Shown: in pieces, positions 1-4,965 of the stretch
Position numbering within the stretch: position 1 is the first letter of the stretch
Layout: every line of letters begins with the position of its first letter
Notes under the pieces: model-generated
Databases searched by the model: none
Told to the model about the DNA's origin: nothing
The model's input: only the letters and a program-made list of their open reading frames with translations
Source of the DNA: an uncultured Collinsella sp.
GTDB lineage: Bacteria; Actinomycetota; Coriobacteriia; Coriobacteriales; Coriobacteriaceae
Length of the DNA stretch: 8,755 bases
Direction: 5' to 3'
Assembly: GCA_937997605.1 (NCBI GenBank)
Contig: CALLFD010000375.1
Location: 1 to 8,755 of the forward strand
Made by a program: the position numbers and the translations under genes

Positions 1-786
1 AAACTGTTCATCGTTGGGTGCCTTGCCGTGCCAGCCCACCTGGTTTTCCATAAAGGAGACGCCCTTGCCCTTCACCGTCTCGGCGATAATGGCCACGGGC
101 GAGTCGCTCACTTTGCGGGCCTCGGCAAAGGCGGCGGCAATCTGCGCCATGTCGTTACCGTCGGCGAGCTCGATCACATGCCACTTAAAGGCGCGGAACT
201 TGTCAGCGAGCGGCATGGCCGAGTTGACTTCATCGATCGTGCCGTCAATCTGCAAGCCGTTGTGGTCGACGACGGCAACAAGATTGTCGAGCGCATGGTT
301 GCCGGCGAACATGGCCGCCTCCCACACCTGGCCTTCCTCGCACTCACCGTCGCCCAGCAACGTGTAGACACGGTAGCCGTCGCCCCAGTGCTTAGCGGCA
401 AGCGCCATTCCAACTGCAGCAGAGATGCCCTGACCGAGCGATCCGGTGGACATATCGATGCCAGGGGCGTCGTTCATGTTGGGATGGCCCTGCAGTCGGC
501 TGCCAATATGACGGAGCGTCTCGAGCTCTTCGACGGGAAAATAGCCGCGATTTGCCAACACCGAATACAGGCCCGGCGCCGCGTGACCCTTGGAGAGCAC
601 AAAGCGATCGCGATCGGCCTTGTGAGGGTCGGCAGGATCGATATTCATTTCCTCAAAGTACAGATACGTCATGATGTCGGCAGCACCGAGCGATCCACCC
701 GGGTGTCCCGACTTGGCCGCGTGAACCGCAGTCACGACACCCTTCCTGACCTCATTGGCGACCTTCGCCAGCTCCTGGTTGGTCAT
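1..786 (-). CDS. Transketolase, N-terminal (thiamine-diphosphate) subunit, 3' end off window
   Basis: The frame is open from the left edge to an ATG at 784-786, giving 262 residues; the family's N-terminal subunits run to about 270-285, so only a short C-terminal tail is missing. This half of a split transketolase binds thiamine diphosphate and Mg2+ and moves two-carbon ketol units between sugar phosphates together with a separate C-terminal subunit, expected just left of the window. Visible motifs are SGHPGG (26-31), SKGHAAPGLY (65-74), STGSLGQGIS (113-122), the ThDP motif GDGE (145-148) ending at D174-H-N176, and WHGKAPN (252-258) with a conserved His. A GAGAGGAA ribosome site lies 6-7 bases before the ATG. 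It follows the transaldolase gene by 63 bp on the same strand, so the two non-oxidative pentose-phosphate enzymes are paired. Function is confident from motifs; the donor and acceptor sugars actually used are not known. Confidence 0.95.
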   Translation of the reverse strand, partial: MTNQELAKVANEVRKGVVTAVHAAKSGHPGGSLGAADIMTYLYFEEMNIDPADPHKADRDRFVLSKGHAAPGLYSVLANRGYFPVEELETLRHIGSRLQGHPNMNDAPGIDMSTGSLGQGISAAVGMALAAKHWGDGYRVYTLLGDGECEEGQVWEAAMFAGNHALDNLVAVVDHNGLQIDGTIDEVNSAMPLADKFRAFKWHVIELADGNDMAQIAAAFAEARKVSDSPVAIIAETVKGKGVSFMENQVGWHGKAPNDEQF

Positions 787-809
787 ACGAATTCCTCTCT
801 TGAGAACAA

Positions 810-838
810 CCCCGGCACCGGATGACGCGATGCCGGGG
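810..838 (-). other. Intercistronic hairpin between transaldolase and transketolase genes
   Basis: A perfect 8-bp inverted repeat, CCCCGGCA (810-817) with TGCCGGGG (831-838), has a 13-base loop. It lies in the 63-bp spacer between the transaldolase stop and the transketolase start. In minus-strand RNA it is followed by GUUGUUCU, which is not a proper U-tract. An mRNA-stabilising or weak attenuating stem is more likely than a full terminator. Confidence 0.55.
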
Positions 839-849
839 CAATCCACTCG

Positions 850-1533
850 TTAAGCCTGAGCGACGACCTTCTGCCAGTCAGCCTCAAAAGAGGCGAGGCC
901 CTGGTCGGTCAGCGGATGATGCAGGCACTTCTTGAGAGCGGCCATGGGCACGGTCGCAATATCGGCACCGAGTAGCGCGGCCTGGGTCACGTGGTTGGGC
1001 GTACGAACCGAGGCGGTGATGATCTCGACGGTGTCGTCGACGTTCTTGCCCGTCCAGTCGTAGTTCTTAATGCAGGTCACGACGTTGTCGAGCTGCGAGA
1101 TACCGTCCTCGGCGATGTCATCGAAACGACCGACAAACGGGCTGATGTAGCGAGCACCGGCATTGGCGGCCATAAGGGCCTGCGTCGGCGAGAAGACGAG
1201 CGTCATGTTGACGCGCACGCCAGCATCGGCCAGTGCACGGCAGGCGGCAAGGCCGGCCTCGCACACGGGAAGCTTGACCACGATGTTGGGGGCGAGGGCG
1301 GCAAGGCGCTTGCCCTCCTCGATCATACCCTCGGCAGTGGTAGCGGTAGACTCGGCGGAAACGGGCAGGCCCTCGCAGAGCTCGGCAATCTTGAGCATAT
1401 GCGGCTCAAAGTCGGCAAGCTTGCCGCCGGTCTTGGCGTACAGGGACGGGTTGGTGGTAACACCGGCCAGGCAGCCCCAGCTCTTGGCCTCGGCGATCTC
1501 GTCCAGATTGGCGGTATCGATAAAGAACTTCAT
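850..1533 (-). CDS. tal: Transaldolase of the small TalC/FSA-like family
   Basis: The product is 227 residues, the usual size for the short transaldolase / fructose-6-phosphate aldolase (FSA) family, which forms a Schiff base with a ketose phosphate and transfers dihydroxyacetone. Family motifs are FFIDTAN (3-9, Asp6), GVTTNPS (24-30), TATTAEGM (63-70) and NIVVKLP (83-89), whose Lys87 aligns with the Schiff-base lysine of E. coli FSA. Two positions separate true transaldolases from FSA: Glu61 aligns with FSA Gln59, and Phe133 in SPFVGR aligns with FSA Tyr131. Both are the transaldolase type, so sedoheptulose-7-phosphate/erythrose-4-phosphate exchange is expected rather than free dihydroxyacetone aldol chemistry. 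An upstream in-frame ATG at 1560 adds nine residues before the conserved MKFFID start; the ATG at 1533, with AAGGAG eight bases ahead, is preferred. It lies between the gatZ-like and transketolase genes. Confidence 0.93.
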   Translation of the reverse strand: MKFFIDTANLDEIAEAKSWGCLAGVTTNPSLYAKTGGKLADFEPHMLKIAELCEGLPVSAESTATTAEGMIEEGKRLAALAPNIVVKLPVCEAGLAACRALADAGVRVNMTLVFSPTQALMAANAGARYISPFVGRFDDIAEDGISQLDNVVTCIKNYDWTGKNVDDTVEIITASVRTPNHVTQAALLGADIATVPMAALKKCLHHPLTDQGLASFEADWQKVVAQA

Positions 1534-1541
1534 GGTGCAAA

Positions 1542-1554
1542 CTCCTTCGAAGGA
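1542..1554 (-). promoter_or_regulatory. Transaldolase ribosome binding site inside a 12-bp palindrome
   Basis: The AAGGAG site of the transaldolase gene (minus strand, 1542-1547) overlaps the perfect palindrome TCCTTCGAAGGA (1543-1554). In RNA this allows only a 4-5 bp stem with a UCGA loop, so any masking of the ribosome site would be weak. The site decides the start at 1533 over the in-frame ATG at 1560. Confidence 0.5.
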
Positions 1555-1564
1555 ATCCAAAACT

Positions 1565-1601
1565 CAAAAAATAGGACAAAGGGGATGTCCCTTTGTCCTA
1601 T
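1565..1601 (-). terminator. Intrinsic terminator-like hairpin upstream of the transaldolase gene
   Basis: A 13-bp perfect stem pairs 1571-1583 with 1589-1601 (core AGGACAAAGGG / CCCTTTGTCCT) across a 5-base loop. In minus-strand RNA it is followed at once by UUUUUU (1566-1571), the classic intrinsic terminator layout. It lies downstream of the gatZ-like gene but only 37 bp before the transaldolase start. That leaves no room for a separate promoter after it, so it probably acts as a partial terminator within one operon, or a promoter lies further upstream. Confidence 0.75.
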
Positions 1602-1603
1602 GT

Positions 1604-1639
1604 GCCGGGCCTGCGGCTGGGACATGCCCCAGGCCCGGC
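1604..1639. repeat. GC-rich hairpin next to the terminator (REP-like pair)
   Basis: GCCGGGCCTG (1604-1613) and CAGGCCCGGC (1630-1639) form a perfect 10-bp stem around a 16-base loop, three bases from the terminator hairpin. The loop contains GGGACAT (1619-1625), complementary to ATGTCCC (1585-1591) at the tip of the neighbouring hairpin. Two adjacent palindromes in a spacer resemble paired repetitive extragenic palindromes; copy number in the genome cannot be seen here. Confidence 0.55.
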
Positions 1640-1658
1640 GTCGTGTAGGAAAAGCTAC

Positions 1659-2933
1659 TTAGTCCTCGAGAGCCTTCTCGATGCGGCTCGTGACGCCCTT
1701 GAGGTTAAGACCGACGACGTACTGCTTGATCGGGCGCTTGATGTGCTCGATCACAAAGCGCTTGCCGTCGATGTCCTGGGCAGCGAGGTTGCGATAGAGC
1801 TTCTCGACCTGCTCCTTAACCTCGGGATCGTTGAACGCATAGTGGCCGGAGACATCCAGGATCTTCAGGCTGAGCTCATCGTCGGCAAGGATGTCATCGA
1901 CCTGCAGGTTGACGTCGTCGCCAGTCATCCACTTGCGCCAGCGCTCGGTCTTGATAGCCTTGACCAGCAGGGTGTGATACAGGTCGGAGGGGTCATCGCA
2001 CAGACCGTTGTCGACCAGGATCTGCTCGGTGGCGCAGAGCTTGAGGTAGGCGCGGGTCTCCTCGGTGCCATACTGCGGAGCGACGTTGGAGGCGGTCACG
2101 TGTGCCGGGATGTGCTCGAGCAGCGTCGCGTCGTCCAGATAGTCGGCATTGTGCTCCTTCAGGCCCACGCCATAGCGCTTGGCCATATCGGCAAGCTCGC
2201 GGGCGTTCTTGAAGTTGTAGTGACCGACCTGCTCCGTCCAGCGGGTAAGGGTGCCGGTCTGGCCGACGATAAAGGTGGGCATGGGGCAGCCGCGCTTCTC
2301 GAGCTCGGGCTGCAGCTGAGAAATGAACTCCTCGTACTTATCGGTAGAGGTCAAGCCGCCATTGGTCTCCTCGGTACCGACCTCATAGGCGACCTCGGGC
2401 AGGTTATGCTCGCGACGGTACTGCTCAAGGTAGTCGATAAGATCGATCGTGCGGCGAAGCACCACGTCGAGCGGAATAACCTTGCCGATCTGATAGGGGT
2501 CCTTGGTGGGGTCGACCATCAGCAGGTCAAAGCCCGCCTCCATGTCGGCGACGAAGGACTTGCGGGCGAGCTCCATGGCCTCGTCCTCGGGCAGGTGGGC
2601 GTTACGCTCCTCGTCGCGCTGCCACGGACCGCCGTGATCGCGGCACAGGTAGTACGGACCGGTGTAACCCACCTCGTCGGCAACCTTCTTGATGTCGGCG
2701 GCAAAGCGCGTCTGGTCCCAACCGTTGACGTAGCCGGCGCCCATCTCGTCCATATCGACCTGGTTGCGGCTGGCAATAAACATGGGCGGGAAATCCTCGT
2801 CCTTGGCAAGCTCGAACACGGCCTGAATCAGGTTGGGGCTCATGGGGCCAATGCCGACCATGGTTGCGTGATCGCCGCTATCCTGCAGCTTGAGCATGCC
2901 CTGAACGGCCTGACGGATGGTGAGGTTGGACAT
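1659..2933 (-). CDS. gatZ: GatZ/KbaZ-family protein (class II D-tagatose-bisphosphate aldolase non-catalytic subunit-like)
   Basis: A 424-residue protein whose motif order matches the GatZ/KbaZ family: SRNQVD (55-60), RDHGGP (98-103, compare E. coli KbaZ GGDHLGP), YEVGTEE (183-189, compare YVIGTEV), VGQTGT (223-228), KEHNADYL (259-266, compare FEAHSTDY) and SGHYAFNDPEV (362-372). In E. coli this subunit stabilises the catalytic GatY/KbaY aldolase that splits tagatose 1,6-bisphosphate. No GatY/KbaY gene lies in this window, so the protein may act alone. Some solo family members are reported as 4-epimerases interconverting fructose and tagatose 6-phosphates, which would suit a PTS/transaldolase/transketolase operon; that assignment is inference. 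The start is supported by AAGGAG six bases before the ATG. The gene follows the PTS gene after a structured 144-bp spacer and precedes the transaldolase gene. Family membership is firm; the reaction is open. Confidence 0.88.
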   Translation of the reverse strand: MSNLTIRQAVQGMLKLQDSGDHATMVGIGPMSPNLIQAVFELAKDEDFPPMFIASRNQVDMDEMGAGYVNGWDQTRFAADIKKVADEVGYTGPYYLCRDHGGPWQRDEERNAHLPEDEAMELARKSFVADMEAGFDLLMVDPTKDPYQIGKVIPLDVVLRRTIDLIDYLEQYRREHNLPEVAYEVGTEETNGGLTSTDKYEEFISQLQPELEKRGCPMPTFIVGQTGTLTRWTEQVGHYNFKNARELADMAKRYGVGLKEHNADYLDDATLLEHIPAHVTASNVAPQYGTEETRAYLKLCATEQILVDNGLCDDPSDLYHTLLVKAIKTERWRKWMTGDDVNLQVDDILADDELSLKILDVSGHYAFNDPEVKEQVEKLYRNLAAQDIDGKRFVIEHIKRPIKQYVVGLNLKGVTSRIEKALED

Positions 2934-2975
2934 TTTGTTCTCCTTCTCCAGAGGATTTTTGACAAAAGTTCCCTG

Positions 2976-2993
2976 GGACCCAGATGTGGGCCC
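2976..2993 (-). other. Small leader hairpin before gatZ
   Basis: GGGCCCA and TGGGTCC (read on the minus strand) form a 7-bp stem with one G-U pair and a CAUC tetraloop (2983-2986), about 43 bases before the gatZ start. No U-tract follows directly. It is the second structure in the PTS-gatZ spacer and may be part of a processed or regulated leader. Confidence 0.4.
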
Positions 2994-3002
2994 TATCAGT
3001 AC

Positions 3003-3063
3003 GGATGGATTTTGTTGTGTAGGGGCGGTTGTGCGGAGTCAAATCCATCCCTCCGCACAACCG
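3003..3063 (-). promoter_or_regulatory. Strong intercistronic hairpin with a loop-complementary segment
   Basis: A perfect 13-bp stem (3026-3038 with 3051-3063, core GGTTGTGCGGAG) encloses a 12-base loop. Ten loop bases, AAATCCATCC (3041-3050), are exactly complementary to GGATGGATTT (3003-3012), which lies downstream in the transcript. The RNA can therefore form the hairpin, or a competing 10-bp pairing, or a partial pseudoknot. No U-tract follows, so this is not a standard terminator. It sits between the PTS and gatZ coding regions, where it could set the ratio of the two products by mRNA processing, stability or a conformational switch. Confidence 0.6.
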
Positions 3064-3077
3064 GAGTCCTTAAAGGT

Positions 3078-4550
3078 TTACTTGGCCTGCTTATCGAGCG
3101 TGGGCTTCATGGCAATCAGGATTGCAGCGGCGACCACGGCGCCAATCACGATGTCCAGGCAGAACAGCGCGACGTTGTTGGTGGCAAGGGCGACGATAAA
3201 GCCACCGTGCGGGACGTAGCAGTCGATGCCCTGGAAGGCGGCAAGTGCCGCACCCACGGCAGAGCCGATGCAAATGCCGGGCAGGGTGTGACCGAGGTCC
3301 TTGACCGCGAAGGGGATAGCACCCTCGGTAATACCGATGCAGCCCATGAACAGCGCGGAGATGCCCATCTGGCGGTCAGCGTCATCGAACTTGTTCTTGG
3401 CGATGAGCGCAGCGAGGCCACAGGCGATCGGGGGAACGGCGACGGCGACGCGGAACATACCGTTAGGACCGTAGATACCGGAGGCCATGATGGCCATGGT
3501 GAAGGTCGAGGCGGTCTTGTTGATGGGGCCACCCATATCGAAGGCGGTCATAACGCCAATGACCAGACCCAGGACAACTGCGGAACCGCCCTGCAGGCTG
3601 CCGAGCACGCCGGTGAGCCAGTCCATCACAAAGCCAAGCGGCGTGGCCAGGATGTAGATATAGGCCATGCCCAGGACAAGCGAGGTCAGAATCGGGATGA
3701 TCAGGATGGGCATGATGGTCTGGATGGTGTTGTTGACCTTCCAGGTCTTCATCCAGCGGACAAAGTAGCCGCAGATGACCGCCATGATCATGGCGCCCAA
3801 GAAGCCGGTCGAAACGCTGTTGCCGTTAGGGGTAACGACTGCGTTATTGACCAGGTAGCCCAGGACAAAACCGGGGGCGAGCGCGGGCTTGCCGGCCATC
3901 GAGTAGGAGATGTATGCCGCAAGCACCGGGATCATCATGGAGATGCCGGCCATGCCGATGGTGTTAAGGCTCACCATCAGCGGGTTCGTAACCTCCATGC
4001 CGTTGGCGCCGGCGGTACCGGATGCCAGCGAGAAGGCAAGAAACACGCCGCCGATAACGACGATGGGGATAAAATAGGAAACGCCGGTATTGAATGCATT
4101 GAGCAGCGTCTTGCCAGGATCGGCAAAGATAGACTGCTTGGACGCCGGTGTCGGGGCCTGCGGGGCAGCGGAGACGGCCTTCTTCTCTGCCTTGGCCTCG
4201 GCCTTGGGCACGTCAACGGCGCCACCCGTCGCCTTGATGATCTCAATGGCCTGGTCGATGATCTTTACCGGATCGGCGATTACATCAGAGGTGCCGACCT
4301 TCAGGAACTTGCCCTCGGCCATCTTCTGCTCAAAACGGTCCTCGGTCTCGACACCCACGTCGACGGACTCCAGGACCAGGTCGGCGGAGTCCACGTCTTC
4401 CTGCGTGAGCTCATTCTCGATACCCAGGCCGCCCTGAGCCTCGACCTTGCACTCGATGCCACGGGCGGCGCATTCATCCTGAATCGCCTTCTGGGCCATA
4501 TACGTGTGGGCGATACCCACAGTACAGGCGGCAACGCCTACGATCTTCAT
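3078..4550 (-). CDS. Fructose-family PTS permease, fused IIB-IIC
   Basis: The 490-residue product imports and phosphorylates a sugar across the cytoplasmic membrane. The IIB domain (about 1-105) begins with the phosphocysteine loop ACTVGIAHTY (8-17, Cys9); the family usually has CPTGIAHT, so Pro-Thr is replaced by Thr-Val. An Ala/Pro/Lys linker (about 112-139) leads to the membrane IIC domain (about 141-487), with GVSYFIPIVVIGG (156-168), DMGGPINKTA (338-347), GITEGAIPFA (406-415) and VPHGGF (446-451), typical of fructose/mannitol-type IIC. No IIA domain is fused or encoded in the window, so phosphate must come from a IIA elsewhere. The ATG at 4550 is chosen because it precedes the conserved IIB start and has GAGGG six to seven bases upstream; an upstream in-frame start would add 34 atypical residues. 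It is the first gene of the operon, divergent from the LacI-type regulator. Substrate unknown: fructose, tagatose or a related sugar. Confidence 0.92.
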   Translation of the reverse strand: MKIVGVAACTVGIAHTYMAQKAIQDECAARGIECKVEAQGGLGIENELTQEDVDSADLVLESVDVGVETEDRFEQKMAEGKFLKVGTSDVIADPVKIIDQAIEIIKATGGAVDVPKAEAKAEKKAVSAAPQAPTPASKQSIFADPGKTLLNAFNTGVSYFIPIVVIGGVFLAFSLASGTAGANGMEVTNPLMVSLNTIGMAGISMMIPVLAAYISYSMAGKPALAPGFVLGYLVNNAVVTPNGNSVSTGFLGAMIMAVICGYFVRWMKTWKVNNTIQTIMPILIIPILTSLVLGMAYIYILATPLGFVMDWLTGVLGSLQGGSAVVLGLVIGVMTAFDMGGPINKTASTFTMAIMASGIYGPNGMFRVAVAVPPIACGLAALIAKNKFDDADRQMGISALFMGCIGITEGAIPFAVKDLGHTLPGICIGSAVGAALAAFQGIDCYVPHGGFIVALATNNVALFCLDIVIGAVVAAAILIAMKPTLDKQAK

Positions 4551-4571
4551 TGCTTCCCTCTTTTCATAGAG

Positions 4572-4583
4572 TTGCGTGCGCAA
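4572..4583. promoter_or_regulatory. Palindrome TTGCG-TG-CGCAA in the PTS leader
   Basis: The arms TTGCG (4572-4576) and CGCAA (4579-4583) form a short dyad 22 bp upstream of the PTS start codon. It could be a downstream operator or part of the leader RNA fold. Evidence is symmetry alone. Confidence 0.25.
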
Positions 4584-4632
4584 GACACCGTTTGCGGAGG
4601 CCTCCGGAGCATCCCCTGCCGTTTGGACTTGC

Positions 4633-4645
4633 TGTCTTTTCGACA
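4633..4645. promoter_or_regulatory. Candidate operator at the predicted PTS transcription start
   Basis: TGTC (4633-4636) and GACA (4642-4645) flank TTTTC, a 13-bp odd-centred dyad located just downstream of the proposed -10 box, so near +1 of the PTS transcript. A repressor bound here would block transcription. The symmetry is short and the site is a guess. Confidence 0.3.
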
Positions 4646-4650
4646 AGAAC

Positions 4651-4680
4651 AATATAGGTGCTCGTTTTTCTTAATGCCAG
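4651..4680 (-). promoter_or_regulatory. Candidate sigma70-type promoter for the PTS-gatZ operon
   Basis: Read on the minus strand: CTGGCA (-35, four of six consensus bases, 4675-4680), an 18-base spacer, and TATATT (-10, 4651-4656). This would start transcription near 4644 and give a leader of roughly 95 bases before the PTS gene. Confidence 0.45.
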
Positions 4681-4710
4681 CTTATTTCGGTAAACGCGTA
4701 GGTCAGAGCG

Positions 4711-4743
4711 TTGGTTATGCGATTTAGTTATGCGTTTAACCAA
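4711..4743. promoter_or_regulatory. Repeat cluster, probable regulator binding site upstream of PTS promoter
   Basis: TTGGTTA (4711-4717) and TAACCAA (4737-4743) form a 7-bp inverted repeat. Inside it GTTATGCG occurs twice in tandem (4714-4721 and 4727-4734, 13 bp apart), and a third TGCGATTT follows at 4754-4761. The cluster lies about 30 bp upstream of the proposed PTS -35 box. It is the most organised DNA-level pattern in the divergent region and a good candidate for binding by the adjacent LacI-type protein or another regulator. Confidence 0.45.
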
Positions 4744-4847
4744 AAATGAATCCTGCGATTTTGCCCTCGATTTCAAAAGTCAAGAAGTATTTGATTTTCT
4801 CGGTAGACGGCAGATGCGCATGCCGGTCACAAATTTCGACCCCACCC

Positions 4848-4869
4848 GTATGCCGCATTTGTTGCATAC
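4848..4869. promoter_or_regulatory. Inverted repeat GTATGC-N10-GCATAC upstream of lacI-type gene
   Basis: Six-base arms (4848-4853 and 4864-4869) lie about 100 bp before the regulator's start codon. The position would suit autoregulation. LacI-type operators usually have closer arms around a central CG, so this may instead be a site for another protein or chance. Confidence 0.28.
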
Positions 4870-4954
4870 TCATATGAAAGGAAAAAGCCGCTCACCGAAG
4901 CGTATCCTTCACCAAGACTCAAAGTCATCATGTTGGAAAATGCTCATCTGTCGG

Positions 4955-4960
4955 AAGGAG
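4955..4960 (+). promoter_or_regulatory. Ribosome binding site fixing the GTG start of the lacI-type gene
   Basis: AAGGAG ends five bases before the GTG at 4966. The upstream in-frame ATG at 4930 has no such site, and its extra 12 residues precede the conserved helix-turn-helix start, so the GTG is preferred. Confidence 0.8.
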
Positions 4961-4965
4961 TCGCT

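Larger units (their letters stand above)
4551..4965. promoter_or_regulatory. Divergent control region between PTS operon and lacI-type gene
   Basis: These 415 bp hold no credible gene: the open frames crossing them lack ribosome sites and run in the wrong frame into the regulator. The region is more AT-rich than its flanks and contains a candidate PTS promoter, several inverted and direct repeats (listed separately), and short palindromes such as GGAGGCCTCC (4596-4605) in the PTS leader and ATGCGCAT (4814-4821). No convincing promoter for the lacI-type gene could be picked out. Confidence 0.6.

Noticed and set aside
28..825. A 265-codon plus-strand open frame over the left edge
   Set aside because: It is the reverse-complement shadow of the transketolase gene, whose motifs are clear on the minus strand.
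1534..1560. Nine-residue extension of transaldolase
   Set aside because: The family starts at MKFFID, and the AAGGAG site lies inside the proposed extension at the right distance from the internal ATG.
1571..1639. CRISPR array or small non-coding RNA gene at the paired hairpins
   Set aside because: There are only two unlike palindromes with no repeat-spacer periodicity, and no promoter that would define an independent RNA could be recognised.
3026..3063. Intrinsic terminator between PTS and gatZ
   Set aside because: The stem is strong but no U-tract follows it in minus-strand RNA, so it is recorded as a structured spacer instead.
4551..4652. Upstream extension of the PTS protein by 34 residues
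   Set aside because: The extension has no similarity to IIB, crosses the proposed transcription start, and the ATG at 4550 has its own GAGGG site and begins exactly at the conserved IIB domain.
1593..4727. A 1044-codon open frame on the plus strand opposite gatZ and the PTS gene
   Set aside because: It is antisense to two well-conserved genes, has repetitive His/Gly/Asp-rich translation with no family motif, and lacks a ribosome site. Long antisense frames are common in high-GC genes because of third-position bias.
4848..4887. Promoter for the lacI-type gene near GTATGC/CATATG
   Set aside because: No pair of hexamers with acceptable spacing reaches a reasonable match, so no promoter was called.
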